Assembly: GCF_016839145.1 (NCBI RefSeq)
Contig: NZ_CP069303.1
Location: 4,269,001-4,333,000, forward strand
Direction: 5' to 3'
DNA: 64,000 nucleotides
Origin: Shinella sp. PSBB067
Lineage (GTDB): Bacteria > Pseudomonadota > Alphaproteobacteria > Rhizobiales > Rhizobiaceae
Shown here: piece by piece, positions 53,175 to 62,057 of the stretch
Layout of the letters: each line of letters starts with the position of its first letter
Position numbering within the stretch: position 1 is the stretch's first letter
The notes under the pieces: model-generated
What the model saw: the letters and a program-made list of their open reading frames with translations, nothing else
The model's database searches: none
Told to the model about the DNA's origin: nothing
Program-made: the position numbers and the translations under genes

Positions 53175-55142
53175 CTACTCGCCGGCCGGCAGGGACTGGT
53201 CGATCGTCGGCGCAAGGTCCGGCCGGGTTTTCGTTCGTGCCGGGCGGTGGGCCGTCTTGTTCCAGAAGAAGGGGTTGCTGTGCAGTTCGCGCACGGCGCG
53301 CCAGGCGGCCCGTGAAATGAGCAGCCAGTAGAGCGGCGTGAGCAGCCATCGTGGGCCCACGGCCAGCCGTTCCTCCAGGCGCATGCCGGTGCGGCCGAGC
53401 GCGATGAAGACCGCGTAGCTGCCGGCGATGTTGGCGATGTCGAGGGCGAAGAGAGTGAGGTCGAGCGGCCCGACGGCCGCCATCTCCGCCGCGGCAAGGC
53501 GCCAGGCGATGAGGCCGATATATCCGAGGATCAGCGGATGCGCGAGCGAGGAGAGGATGAGCCCGCCCACCAGCACCTGGAAGACGAGGCTCGGCCCGAG
53601 GCCCATCTCCCGCACCAGCCGCGACGGCTGGCGCATCAGCACCAGCCACGTCTGCAGCCAGCCCTTGAACCAGCGTGTCCGCTGGCCGAGCCAGGCGTGG
53701 ATCTGCGTCGGCGCCTCCTCGTAGGTCGGCCGGCTGATCACGCCGCAGCGGTAGCCGAGCCGGTAGAGCCTGAGGCCGAGATCGGCGTCCTCGGTGACGT
53801 TGTAGGGATCCCAGCCGCCGGCCTCCTGCAGGATGCGCGTGCGGAAGTGGTTTGAGGTGCCGCCGAGCGGCATCGGCAGGCGGGCGGCCGCAAGTCGCGG
53901 CAGCAGGACGCGGAAAAGGCCGGCATATTCCACCGCGAAGAGGGCGCTGATCCAGCTTTCGCGGGCATTGGTGATGATGAGCGGCGCCTGCAGGCAGGCG
54001 ATCTCGGTCGGCCCGGCCTCGAAAGTCCGCCACGCCTCCTCGAGCTGCATGGGATCGACCCTGTCCTCGGCGTCGTAGATCACGAGATAGTCGCCGCGCG
54101 CCGCGCCGAGCGCATAGGCGAGGGCCTTCGGCTTGGTGCGGGGATGGCCGGGCGGAACCTCCACCACCTCGAATTGCGGGCCGAGCGAGGCGGCCGCCAG
54201 CGCATCGAGCGTTTCCCGGTCGTCCGCCTCGCAGATCAGCTTGATGTCGAGGCAGGCCGCCGGCCATTGCAGGCTGCCCAGCGTCTCGACGAGTTGCGGC
54301 ACCACCGCGGCCTCCCGGTAGAGCGCGACGAAGACGGAATAGACCGGCCGCCGGCCCGTCGGAGGGATGGGGCGCGGGCGGTATTTCTCCCGCCACTTGG
54401 CCAGGAGCGCGGTGCCGCGCACGACGACCGTGGCGGAGAAGAAGAGGCCGAGCACGATATGCAGCAGCAACAGCACGTTCTCCGGCTGGATGAGGAGCAG
54501 CATCACGAGAAGCGTCAGCATCGTGCCGATATAGAAGCCCTGCCGCCCCCAAAGCGTGATGCGGGCGCTGGCTTCCGGTACGGCGCCGAATAGCCGGTCG
54601 ACCGTCTCGCGGAGCCTGCGGTCGCGGCCTGCCTGCCACAGCGCCGCCCGCAGCGCCGCGGGCGTGGTCGCGATCATCATGGCGCCGAGCGGCGGAGAGG
54701 CGCGCAGCTTCTGGCAAAGCTCGTCCAGCCGGGCCGCGCTCGGCACGATCGCCGTTATCGGTGCGCTGGCGCGCTGGCGGAGCCGCAGCATGGTCGGCTC
54801 GACGAGCTGGCTGTCGGCGCCCGGCAGGTCCTCGACTTCCGCCGGGTCGAGCACGGGCCGGAAGGGCAGGCCGAGAATGTCGGCCAGCGCTTCGTAATAG
54901 ACGTCATGCGAGATCGCGCCGCTGGCGAGCATCTCCGCCTCCAGCGTGGTGCCGTTGCGCCCGGCCCGCACCAGCATGGCGGAGATCAGCGGCTTGGAGA
55001 GGCCGAGCCGCCGGAAGAGCCGCGCCTCCGCCATGAGACGCTGCGGTATCTGTTGGTCCGCGGGAAGCGGCGGGCGTTCCATCGGCCGGATGCCGATTGC
55101 TGTGGCGAAAGCGATGTCGTCGGGATATTCTGCCAGTCGCAT
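53175..55142 (-). CDS. Membrane GT2 glycosyltransferase with GspE/MshEN N-terminal domain
   Basis: 655 residues. Residues about 30-170 form a type II secretion GspE-N-like domain (LMAEARLFRRLGLSKPLISA, YYEALADILGLPFRPVLDPA); two TM helices (about 200-245); a cytoplasmic GT2 domain (about 265-480) with YSVFVALYREAAVVPQLVET, CEADD, YDAEDRVDP, TEDADLGLRLYRLGY and the processive-type QRTRWFKGWLQTW; then several C-terminal TM helices. It resembles cellulose-synthase-like enzymes that polymerise and export a beta-linked glycan. No partner genes are adjacent. The glycan is unknown. Confidence 0.88.
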   Translation of the reverse strand: MRLAEYPDDIAFATAIGIRPMERPPLPADQQIPQRLMAEARLFRRLGLSKPLISAMLVRAGRNGTTLEAEMLASGAISHDVYYEALADILGLPFRPVLDPAEVEDLPGADSQLVEPTMLRLRQRASAPITAIVPSAARLDELCQKLRASPPLGAMMIATTPAALRAALWQAGRDRRLRETVDRLFGAVPEASARITLWGRQGFYIGTMLTLLVMLLLIQPENVLLLLHIVLGLFFSATVVVRGTALLAKWREKYRPRPIPPTGRRPVYSVFVALYREAAVVPQLVETLGSLQWPAACLDIKLICEADDRETLDALAAASLGPQFEVVEVPPGHPRTKPKALAYALGAARGDYLVIYDAEDRVDPMQLEEAWRTFEAGPTEIACLQAPLIITNARESWISALFAVEYAGLFRVLLPRLAAARLPMPLGGTSNHFRTRILQEAGGWDPYNVTEDADLGLRLYRLGYRCGVISRPTYEEAPTQIHAWLGQRTRWFKGWLQTWLVLMRQPSRLVREMGLGPSLVFQVLVGGLILSSLAHPLILGYIGLIAWRLAAAEMAAVGPLDLTLFALDIANIAGSYAVFIALGRTGMRLEERLAVGPRWLLTPLYWLLISRAAWRAVRELHSNPFFWNKTAHRPARTKTRPDLAPTIDQSLPAGE

Positions 55143-55199
55143 GCAACCATCGCCGCCGCGTCGACGGCTGCGTCCCTCTTAAACCCCAAGTTGATTGTA

Positions 55200-56081
55200 A
55201 TGTGGCAAGACAGAATTTCATCCCTTAAATCACACGGGCTTTTCGCACTTTGCCTGTTGATCGCGGCGGTGGTTCCGTTGCCCGCCGCCGCCGGGGAGCG
55301 CGCCTCGGTCGATCTTCCGATCCTCTTCGACACCCGCGAGCGCATCGCCCGGCCCGATCTTTCCGGTATCGTCCGCCTGCGCTTCCTGACGACGGTGGAC
55401 TTTCCGCCGTTCAATTTCATCGACCAGACCGGCAAGCTTTCCGGTTTCCATGTCGATCTCGTGCGCGAGGTCTGCCGCGAGCTGGCGCTGACGGAAAAGT
55501 GCCAGATCCAGGCTGTGACCTTCCCCGAGCTGGAAAAGGCGCTGCTCGACGGCAATGGCGAGGCGGTCGCCGCCGGTATCGCTGTTACCGCGGACCTGCG
55601 CCGGCGCTTTGCCTTCTCGCGCCCCTTCATGCGCCTTCCGGCCCGCTTCGCCGTCGCAAGGAAGGCGCCGTTCGCCGGCGAGGCGAGGACGGCGCTCGCG
55701 GGCCGGAAGGTCGGCGTCGTGGCGGCAAGCGCCCATGAGGCGATGCTGAAGGCCTTCTTCCCGAAGGTCGAGGCGCAGGCGTTCCCCGACCGGGCGGCGC
55801 TGCTCGCGGCCCTGAAGGAGGGCAGGGTGGACGCCGTCTTCGGCGACGGCATGCAACTCGCCTTCTGGATGAGCGGCGCGGATGCCGCCGGCTGCTGCCG
55901 CCTTTTCGACGGCCCCTATATCTCTGAACGGTTTCTCGGCGAGGGCATGACGATCATGCTGCGCAAGGAGGATGGAGCGCTTGCCGGCGCGATCGATCAT
56001 GCGCTCCTGGCGCTGTCGCGCAATGGCCGCCTGCAGGAGATCTACCTGCGCTACTTCCCGGTCAATCTCTACGGCGGCTGA
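55200..56081 (+). CDS. Periplasmic solute-binding protein, family 3 (amino-acid type)
   Basis: 293 residues from ATG 55200; signal peptide ending near PLPAAAGERA. The SBP_bac_3 domain (about 55-290) has LRFLTTVDFPPFNFIDQTGK, FHVDLVREVCRELALTEKCQ, AAGIAVTADLRRRFAFSRPF and GRVDAVFGDGMQLAFWMSGA. A second half with three Cys (CCR, CQI) is unusual for the family. No ABC permease or ATPase lies beside it, so it may be a sensor or share a transporter. It is divergent from the glycosyltransferase. Confidence 0.85.
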   Translation: MWQDRISSLKSHGLFALCLLIAAVVPLPAAAGERASVDLPILFDTRERIARPDLSGIVRLRFLTTVDFPPFNFIDQTGKLSGFHVDLVREVCRELALTEKCQIQAVTFPELEKALLDGNGEAVAAGIAVTADLRRRFAFSRPFMRLPARFAVARKAPFAGEARTALAGRKVGVVAASAHEAMLKAFFPKVEAQAFPDRAALLAALKEGRVDAVFGDGMQLAFWMSGADAAGCCRLFDGPYISERFLGEGMTIMLRKEDGALAGAIDHALLALSRNGRLQEIYLRYFPVNLYGG

Positions 56082-56084
56082 CGG

Positions 56085-56747
56085 CTACTGGCTCGCCCAG
56101 ATGATGCGGGCGATCCAGTCGACCTCGTCCATGTCGAAATTGCGGTTGGGATGCTCGGGATTGAGCGAGACGAGCTCGATCGTGCGCGGGCTCTGGCGGT
56201 GCAGCACCTTGGCCATGACCTCGCCTTCCCGGGTCTTCACGACCACCCTGTCGCCGCGGCGGACCTGGGCGCCCGGCTCGACGATCAGCACGTCGCCGTC
56301 GCGGTAGAGCGGCAGCATGCTGTCGCCCTGCACTTCGAGCGCATAGACGCCGGGCTTGCGGTCGGGTGAGGCGGGGAACTCCACCACGTCCCAGCCCTGG
56401 CCGGCGGGAAAGCCGCCGTCGTCGAAGAAGCCCCCCGCGCCCGCCTGGGCGAAGCCGAGCAGGGGAATGGAGCCCGCCTGCGGCGGAAAGGCGCCCTGCG
56501 GCAGGGCGGAGTCGCGGGCCGGATCGGAAAGCGTGAAGAATTCGTCGATGGTGGCGCCCGTCGCGTCGAGCACCTTGGCGATCGATTCCGTCGAGGGCCA
56601 GCGCTGGCGCCCGTCGGTGCCCTGCCGCTTGGACTTGTTGAAGGACGTCGGGTCGAGCCCGGCGCGGCGGGCAAGCCCGGACGGGGAGAGCCGATGGCGC
56701 TCGGCGAGGGCGTCGATCGCTGCCCAGATCCGGTCGTGGGAGAACAT
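56085..56747 (-). CDS. S24/LexA-like repressor with N-terminal HTH
   Basis: 220 residues from ATG 56747. N-terminal Xre-type HTH (about 1-70, LSPSGLARRAGLDPTSFNKS). The C-terminal S24 domain (about 95-215) keeps the Ser-Lys dyad: EVQGDSMLPLYRDGDVLIVE (Ser) and GEVMAKVLHRQSPR (Lys); an Ala-Gly pair in FAQAGAGGF could be the self-cleavage site. C1/LexA-like proteins of this kind usually respond to DNA damage. Such single genes are common in Rhizobiales chromosomes and need not mean a prophage. Confidence 0.88.
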   Translation of the reverse strand: MFSHDRIWAAIDALAERHRLSPSGLARRAGLDPTSFNKSKRQGTDGRQRWPSTESIAKVLDATGATIDEFFTLSDPARDSALPQGAFPPQAGSIPLLGFAQAGAGGFFDDGGFPAGQGWDVVEFPASPDRKPGVYALEVQGDSMLPLYRDGDVLIVEPGAQVRRGDRVVVKTREGEVMAKVLHRQSPRTIELVSLNPEHPNRNFDMDEVDWIARIIWASQ

Positions 56748-56841
56748 GCTGCAAAACCCTGCCGAGGCGACGGACCGGCCGGTGCCGGTCCGATTGACCG
56801 GAAGCATATCGAAGGACGGTTTCCGAGTAAAGGAAAAAGGA

Positions 56842-57747
56842 TTATTTTCCTGTCTGGTCCCGGGCGGCGATTTCCCGTGCCCGCCGGCGCGCCACGATGC
56901 TCTCGCGCCAGACCGTGAATATCCCGGCGCCGACGACGATCACCGAGCCGATGACCGTGTTGAGGTTCAGCGTTTCGCCGAAGACGGTGATGCCGACGAC
57001 GGCCGCCAGCACCACCTGGAGATAGGTGAGCGGCTGCACCGCCGCCGCGTCGAGCAGGTCATAGGCGCGGATGAGGAAATAGTGGCTCGACATGCCTGTG
57101 ATGCATAAAAGCCCCATCCAGAACCAGTCCGCCGGCGCAAGGCCGGTCCAGAAGAACGGGCCGACCAGCGAAAGCGCGGCCGCGCCGGCGACCCCGATAT
57201 AGAAGAAGCTCGTCGAGGCCGGATCGTCGCGGCTGACGAGCCGCGTGGCGATCACATAGAGCGCGAACATCAGCGCGCCGGCAAGCGGCAGCAGGACGCC
57301 GGCATCGAAGGAGCTGTCGGCGGGATCGATGACGATCAGCACGCCGCAGAGGCCGACGCCGATGGCCGTCCAGCGCCGCCAGCCGACCCGTTCGCCGAGA
57401 AGCGGCATGGACAGGAGCGCGACGAAGATCGGCCCGGAAGAGAGGATCGCCTGCGAATGGGCAAGGCCCACCGTGCTGAAGGCGGTGATGGTGACGACGA
57501 TCTGGAAGGCAAGCAGCACGCCGCGCAGGACCTGGAGGAACGGCCGCTTCGTCGCCACCGCGGCCTTCAGCCCGCCGTGGCCGCGTGCACCCATAACCAG
57601 CGCGAAGGCGCCGAAGGCCCAGAAGCGCAGCATGGCGATGAAGACAGGCGGATAGAGGCTGCCGAGGTGCTTGGAAATGGCGTCCTGCAGGCTGAAGATC
57701 AGGATGGCGAGCAGGGTGAAGGCATAGCCGAGTCGTTTGGAATCCAT
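56842..57747 (-). CDS. EamA/DMT-family transporter (1)
   Basis: 301 residues, ten TM helices in two EamA repeats: residues about 5-140 (LGYAFTLLAILIFSLQDAIS) and 150-285 (LPLAGALMFALYVIATRLVS ... QPLTYLQVVLAAVVGITVFG). Probably an inner-membrane exporter of amino acids or related metabolites. Divergent from a second EamA gene 193 bp away. Confidence 0.9.
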   Translation of the reverse strand: MDSKRLGYAFTLLAILIFSLQDAISKHLGSLYPPVFIAMLRFWAFGAFALVMGARGHGGLKAAVATKRPFLQVLRGVLLAFQIVVTITAFSTVGLAHSQAILSSGPIFVALLSMPLLGERVGWRRWTAIGVGLCGVLIVIDPADSSFDAGVLLPLAGALMFALYVIATRLVSRDDPASTSFFYIGVAGAAALSLVGPFFWTGLAPADWFWMGLLCITGMSSHYFLIRAYDLLDAAAVQPLTYLQVVLAAVVGITVFGETLNLNTVIGSVIVVGAGIFTVWRESIVARRRAREIAARDQTGK

Positions 57748-57940
57748 GGTCCGCGCATATACCCGTCCCGCCGCGCTTGCACGTTCAAATTTTTACTCTC
57801 CCGGGCGCTTTTCGGGCCATGGCCCGCCGAGGAAGGAAAAGTTTCCTTACGCACCGCGATTTTCCGCCACTTTCGCCGCGCCGCGCGGCGCGCTATCAAG
57901 GGAACGCGCGGCCCTGTCCCGCGCATCCGAGGACCCTTCC

Positions 57941-58822
57941 GTGCACAAGACCGTCTCTTCCGGCATCCTGCTGACGTCCTTCGCCTATTTCATGTTTTCC
58001 CTGCAGGACGCGTCGGTCAAATGGCTCGTCGTGGCCCTGCCGGTCTGGCAGATCCTCTTCGTGCGCAGCGTGACGATCTTTTCGATCTGCCTCGTCTTCG
58101 GCGGGCGCCCGATCCTGCGGGACGTGCGCCGGTCGCCGGTGCTCAAGCCGCTCTTCCTGCGCAATCTCCTGCTTCTTGCCGCCTGGCTCTCCTACTACAC
58201 CGCCGCGCGCGATCTCGGCCTTGCCGAGTTGACGACGCTCTACTATGCCTCGCCCGTCGTCATGACGATCCTCTCCGTGCCGATCCTCGGCGAGAAGGTG
58301 CCGGGCTATCGCTGGCTTGCCGTCGTGGTCGGCTTCGTCGGCGTGGTCGTCGCCTGCGGCATCGCGGCCAGGGGCATCACGCTCTCGCTGCCCGTCTACC
58401 TCGCCCTGCAGGCCGCGATCTTCTGGGCGATCGCGACGGTGCTGCTGCGCAAGACGGCGCTGCACGAGCGCACGCAGGTGCAGATGACCATTTCCAGCGG
58501 CTTCTTCATCCTCTTCACCGCGCTTGCCTTGCCCTTCGTCTGGCAGCCGGTCTCGCCGGTCGACCTCGTCCTGATGTCGGGAACGGGCGTGCTGGCGGGC
58601 ATCGGCCAGTTCGCGCTCTTCGAGGGCATGCGCCGCGCGCCGGTCTCGGTGCTCGCACCGTTCGAATACACCTCCCTCGTCTGGGCCTTCGCGCTCGGCT
58701 ACCTCATCTGGAGCGACGTGCCGGGCTCCAACGTCTTTGCCGGCGCGGCGCTGATCTTCTCCGCGGGCATGATCATCATCGCCCGCGAGCGGCTCGGCGG
58801 GCGCTTCCGGGTCCGGACCTGA
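57941..58822 (+). CDS. EamA/DMT-family transporter (2)
   Basis: 293 residues from GTG 57941, which has GAGGA 8 nt upstream; the open frame further left is not coding in character. Ten TM helices: LLTSFAYFMFSLQDASVKWL in TM1, LYYASPVVMTILSVPILGEK closing repeat one, VSVLAPFEYTSLVWAFALGY in repeat two. The two EamA genes share the FSLQDA motif in TM1, so they are paralogues. Confidence 0.88.
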   Translation: MHKTVSSGILLTSFAYFMFSLQDASVKWLVVALPVWQILFVRSVTIFSICLVFGGRPILRDVRRSPVLKPLFLRNLLLLAAWLSYYTAARDLGLAELTTLYYASPVVMTILSVPILGEKVPGYRWLAVVVGFVGVVVACGIAARGITLSLPVYLALQAAIFWAIATVLLRKTALHERTQVQMTISSGFFILFTALALPFVWQPVSPVDLVLMSGTGVLAGIGQFALFEGMRRAPVSVLAPFEYTSLVWAFALGYLIWSDVPGSNVFAGAALIFSAGMIIIARERLGGRFRVRT

Positions 58823-58960
58823 CCCTTGGGACGGGGCGCCGATCGATCCTAAGTGACGAAACGACCAAAAGAATTCCGATTTTCATCTTTCCGGTCGGTT
58901 GCATGCCGGCACCATAGCGATATTGTCGCGCTCGTGTAATGATTTCAACCGGGGGATGGA

Positions 58961-60457
58961 ATGCCGATATCGAACGCCGCCTTCGTGCGCTCGACGATCG
59001 TCCTGCTCGCTGCGGGCATGATCGCGCTGCTCGGCATCGTTGGCACGTCGCTCTGGCTCGTCGGCAAGGTGCAGTCCTATTTCACGACCTTCGTCGAGGT
59101 GCGCGAGGTGCGCAGCGCCGCGGGCGACCTGCTGTCGACCCTCAAGGATGCGGAGACGGGCCAGCGCGGCTTCGTCATCACGGGCCGGGCGAACTTCCGC
59201 CAGCCGTACGACAACGCGCTGAAGGCCGTCAGCGAGCGGCAGCAATCGCTTGGCGAGAGGGCGGCGCGCTTTCCCCAATATGCCGGGCGCATCCCCGAGA
59301 TAAACCGCCTCGTCTCGGAAAAGCTCGCGGAACTGGCCGAAACGGTCGAGGCCGTGGAACAGGGCAGGGCCGCCGAGGCGGTCGCCCAGGTGGATACCGA
59401 CCGCGGCCGCAGGATCATGGACAGGCTTCGCGACGAGCTCGGCGAAATCATGGGCGATGCAGACGAGCGCCTCGAGGAAAGCGTCGCCGACACGCTCCGT
59501 TCGGCCGATGCGCTGCAATGGACGACCGTCATCGGCGCCATCGCCATCATCGCCGTTCTGGGCGGCGCGGTCATCGTCATCGCGCAGTATACCCGCGACA
59601 TCATCGCCGCCCGCCGGGAGGTCGAGACGCTGAACGCCACGCTGGAAAGGCGGGTGGACGAGCGCACCGAGGAACTGATCCGCGCCAACCAGGAAGTCCA
59701 GCGCTTCGCCTATATCGTCACCCACGACCTGCGTGCCCCGCTCGTCAACATCATGGGCTTCACCAGCGAATTGCAGGCATCGCTTTCCGCCATCCAGTCC
59801 TATGTGCTCGCCGACGGCGCGACGCCGAGCGAGAACGACATCCTGGAGGCACGCCGCGCCGCCTCCGAGGACCTGCCGGAGGCGATCGCCTTCATCCGCT
59901 CCTCCACCAAGAAGATGGACGGCCTCATCAACGCCATCCTGAAGATCTCGCGCGACGGGCGGCGGGAGCTGAAGATCGAGCGGGTGGACCTCAAGGCGCT
60001 CGTGGAGGCGGGGGCGGCCTCCGTCAACCACCAGGTCGGCGAATCCGACGGCGAGGTCACGATCGGCGATACCCTGCCGACCGTCGTCTCCGACCGGCTG
60101 TCGCTGGAGCAGGTTTTCGGCAACCTGTTCGACAACGCCATCAAGTACCAGACGCCGGGCCGGCCGCTCCGCATTTCCGTCACGGCGCGGAACGTCGGCC
60201 GGGCGGGCTTCGTCATCGAGTTTGCCGACAACGGCCGCGGCATCGCGCCGGAGGACCACGAGCGGATCTTCGAGCTCTTCCGCCGCTCCGGCACCCAGGA
60301 CAAGCCGGGCGAGGGCATCGGCCTTGCGCATGTGCGTTCACTGATGCGCAATCTTGGCGGTGATATCGTGGTCAGATCCGAACTCGGGCAGGGGGCGACT
60401 TTCGTGCTTCGTCTGCCGCCCGACCTCAGCAAGGTAGTCAGGAGTATGCAGGCATGA
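58961..60457 (+). CDS. CHASE3-domain sensor histidine kinase
   Basis: 498 residues. TM1 (about 10-33), a periplasmic CHASE3 domain (about 35-185, DAETGQRGFVITGRANFRQP), TM2 (about 187-210), a coiled-coil linker (REVETLNATLERRVDERTEE), HisKA with H255 in AYIVTHDLRAPLVNIMGFTS, and HATPase_c (NLFDNAIKYQ, EFADNGRGIAPEDHERIFEL, GEGIGLAHVRSLM). Phytochrome-like kinases with this HTHDLRAPL-type box often pair with Rcp1-like regulators, as here. It overlaps the next gene by 4 bp. Confidence 0.93.
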   Translation: MPISNAAFVRSTIVLLAAGMIALLGIVGTSLWLVGKVQSYFTTFVEVREVRSAAGDLLSTLKDAETGQRGFVITGRANFRQPYDNALKAVSERQQSLGERAARFPQYAGRIPEINRLVSEKLAELAETVEAVEQGRAAEAVAQVDTDRGRRIMDRLRDELGEIMGDADERLEESVADTLRSADALQWTTVIGAIAIIAVLGGAVIVIAQYTRDIIAARREVETLNATLERRVDERTEELIRANQEVQRFAYIVTHDLRAPLVNIMGFTSELQASLSAIQSYVLADGATPSENDILEARRAASEDLPEAIAFIRSSTKKMDGLINAILKISRDGRRELKIERVDLKALVEAGAASVNHQVGESDGEVTIGDTLPTVVSDRLSLEQVFGNLFDNAIKYQTPGRPLRISVTARNVGRAGFVIEFADNGRGIAPEDHERIFELFRRSGTQDKPGEGIGLAHVRSLMRNLGGDIVVRSELGQGATFVLRLPPDLSKVVRSMQA

Positions 60458-60900
60458 ACGGACTTGGCAAGGAAGTCACCATCGTCATGGTCGAGGACGA
60501 CGAGGGCCATGCGCGCCTCATCGAGAAGAATATCCGCCGCGCCGGCGTGCACAACGAGGTCGTGCCCTTCACCAACGGTACGGACGCGCTCGATTTCGTG
60601 CTCGGCAAGGACCGCTCCGGCCTGGCCAGCGCCGGCAAGTTCCTGCTGATCCTGCTCGATCTCAACCTGCCCGACATGTCCGGCATCGACATCCTGCAGA
60701 AGATCAAGTCAAATACCCACACCAAGCGCCTGCCGGTCGTCATCCTCACCACGACAGACGACGAGCGGGAGATCCAGCGCTGCTACGATCTCGGCGCGAA
60801 TGTCTACATCACCAAGCCGGTGGAATACGAGAGCTTCGCCCACGCGATCCGCCAGCTCGGCCTGTTCTTTTCCGTGATCCAGATACCCGAGACGCAATAA
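60454..60900 (+). CDS. Single-domain response regulator, Rcp1-like
   Basis: 148 residues, receiver domain only: acidic pocket VEDDEGHARLIEKNI, phospho-acceptor D69 in LLILLDLNLPDMSGIDIL, T/T in ILTTTDDERE and K in VYITKPVEYESF. The long alpha3-beta3 insert (KDRSGLASAGKF) is typical of Rcp1. It probably relays phosphate from the CHASE3 kinase. It ends directly against the next gene's ATG. Confidence 0.93.
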   Translation: MNGLGKEVTIVMVEDDEGHARLIEKNIRRAGVHNEVVPFTNGTDALDFVLGKDRSGLASAGKFLLILLDLNLPDMSGIDILQKIKSNTHTKRLPVVILTTTDDEREIQRCYDLGANVYITKPVEYESFAHAIRQLGLFFSVIQIPETQ

Positions 60901-61956
60901 ATGAAGGAAGGGCCGGTCCGCATCCTCTATATCGACGACGACCCGATCCTCGCGCGGCTCGTCCAGCGTGCGCTCGGCCGGCTCGGCTACGAGATGCAGC
61001 ATGCCGAGGACGTGGCGCGCGGCCGTGACCTGCTGGCCGGGGGCGGATTCGATGCCGTGGTGCTCGACCACTTCCTGCAATCCGGCACGGGGCTCTCCTT
61101 CCTGAAGGAAATCGTCGACACGCCCGGCGCGGTCCCGGTCGTCTACGTGACGGGCTCGAACGATGCGCAGGTCGCCGTCGAGGCGCTGAAGGCGGGGGCG
61201 GCCGACTATGTCATCAAGACGGTCGGCGACGATTTCATGCCGCTGCTTGCCAATGCGCTCGGCCAGGCGCTGGAAAACGCCGCGCTGAAGCGGGCCAAGC
61301 TCAGGGCCGAGCTGGAGATCCGGCTCGCCAAGGAGCGCGCCGAGATCCTGCTTGCGGAAGTGAACCACCGCGTCGGCAATTCGCTGGCGCTCGCCGCCGC
61401 CCTCATCCGCCTGCAGATGTCGAGCGCGTCGGACGAAGCGGTCAAGGAGGCGCTCTCCGAGACGCAGGCCCGCATCACCGCCATCGCCGGCATCCACCGC
61501 CGCCTCTACACGTCCGAGGATGTGCGCAATGTCGACATGGGCGCCTATCTGTCGACGCTCCTGTCCGAGCTCGATACGTCGATGAAGGGCCAGGGCCGCA
61601 ACGTGCGCCTCAACCGCACGCTGGAAGCGCTGCATGTGCCGACCGACCGGGCCGTCTCCCTCGGCGTCATCGTCACGGAACTCGTCACCAACGCCTTCAA
61701 ATATGCCTATGGCGAGGCGGGCGGCGAGGTGCGCGTCGGCTTCACCCGGCTCGATGCGGAAAACGCGCTGCTCTTCGTGGAGGACGACGGCATCGGCTGG
61801 CGCGGCGAGGGGCCCGTGCGCGGGACCGGCCTCGGCACGAAGATCATCGGCGCCATGGCCGGCAGCCTCGGCACGAAGCTCGACTACGCCGCCCGCGCCG
61901 CCGGCACGCGCGCCGAAATGCTGGTGCGCATGGTCGAGGCGCCGCGGCCGGCGTAA
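60901..61956 (+). CDS. Receiver-HWE/HisKA_2 hybrid histidine kinase
   Basis: 351 residues: receiver domain (1-120, [21 protein letters not shown]56 in [14 protein letters not shown] in [11 protein letters not shown]), a linker helix, then an HWE/HisKA_2 kinase with H156 in [20 protein letters not shown] and ATPase motifs [20 protein letters not shown] and FVEDDGIGW. It lacks TM segments and is soluble. The zero-gap order suggests a phosphorelay CHASE3 kinase - Rcp1 regulator - HWE kinase. Confidence 0.93.
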   Translation: MKEGPVRILYIDDDPILARLVQRALGRLGYEMQHAEDVARGRDLLAGGGFDAVVLDHFLQSGTGLSFLKEIVDTPGAVPVVYVTGSNDAQVAVEALKAGAADYVIKTVGDDFMPLLANALGQALENAALKRAKLRAELEIRLAKERAEILLAEVNHRVGNSLALAAALIRLQMSSASDEAVKEALSETQARITAIAGIHRRLYTSEDVRNVDMGAYLSTLLSELDTSMKGQGRNVRLNRTLEALHVPTDRAVSLGVIVTELVTNAFKYAYGEAGGEVRVGFTRLDAENALLFVEDDGIGWRGEGPVRGTGLGTKIIGAMAGSLGTKLDYAARAAGTRAEMLVRMVEAPRPA

Positions 61957-62001
61957 GGTGCGCATTGGCTTCGCCGCCGCCGCCGGTTTCCGCCGGAATG
62001 G

Positions 62002-62032
62002 AAAATGCCCCTCGCGTTTCCGCAAGGGGCAT
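62002..62032 (-). terminator. Terminator of the fadJ-type gene
   Basis: On the minus strand ATGCCCCTTGCG-GAAA-CGCGAGGGGCAT forms a 12-bp stem (one wobble) with a GAAA loop, followed by TTTTCC. It lies 26 bp after the stop codon at 62058. It may also act on the convergent sensor operon. Confidence 0.85.
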
Positions 62033-62057
62033 CGGTCGGATCGTGGCGAAGGGTGGC

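Noticed and set aside
56085-56747. Prophage repressor marking a prophage
   Set aside because: No integrase, structural or lysis genes are nearby and the composition is core-like, so an isolated chromosomal S24 regulator is more likely.
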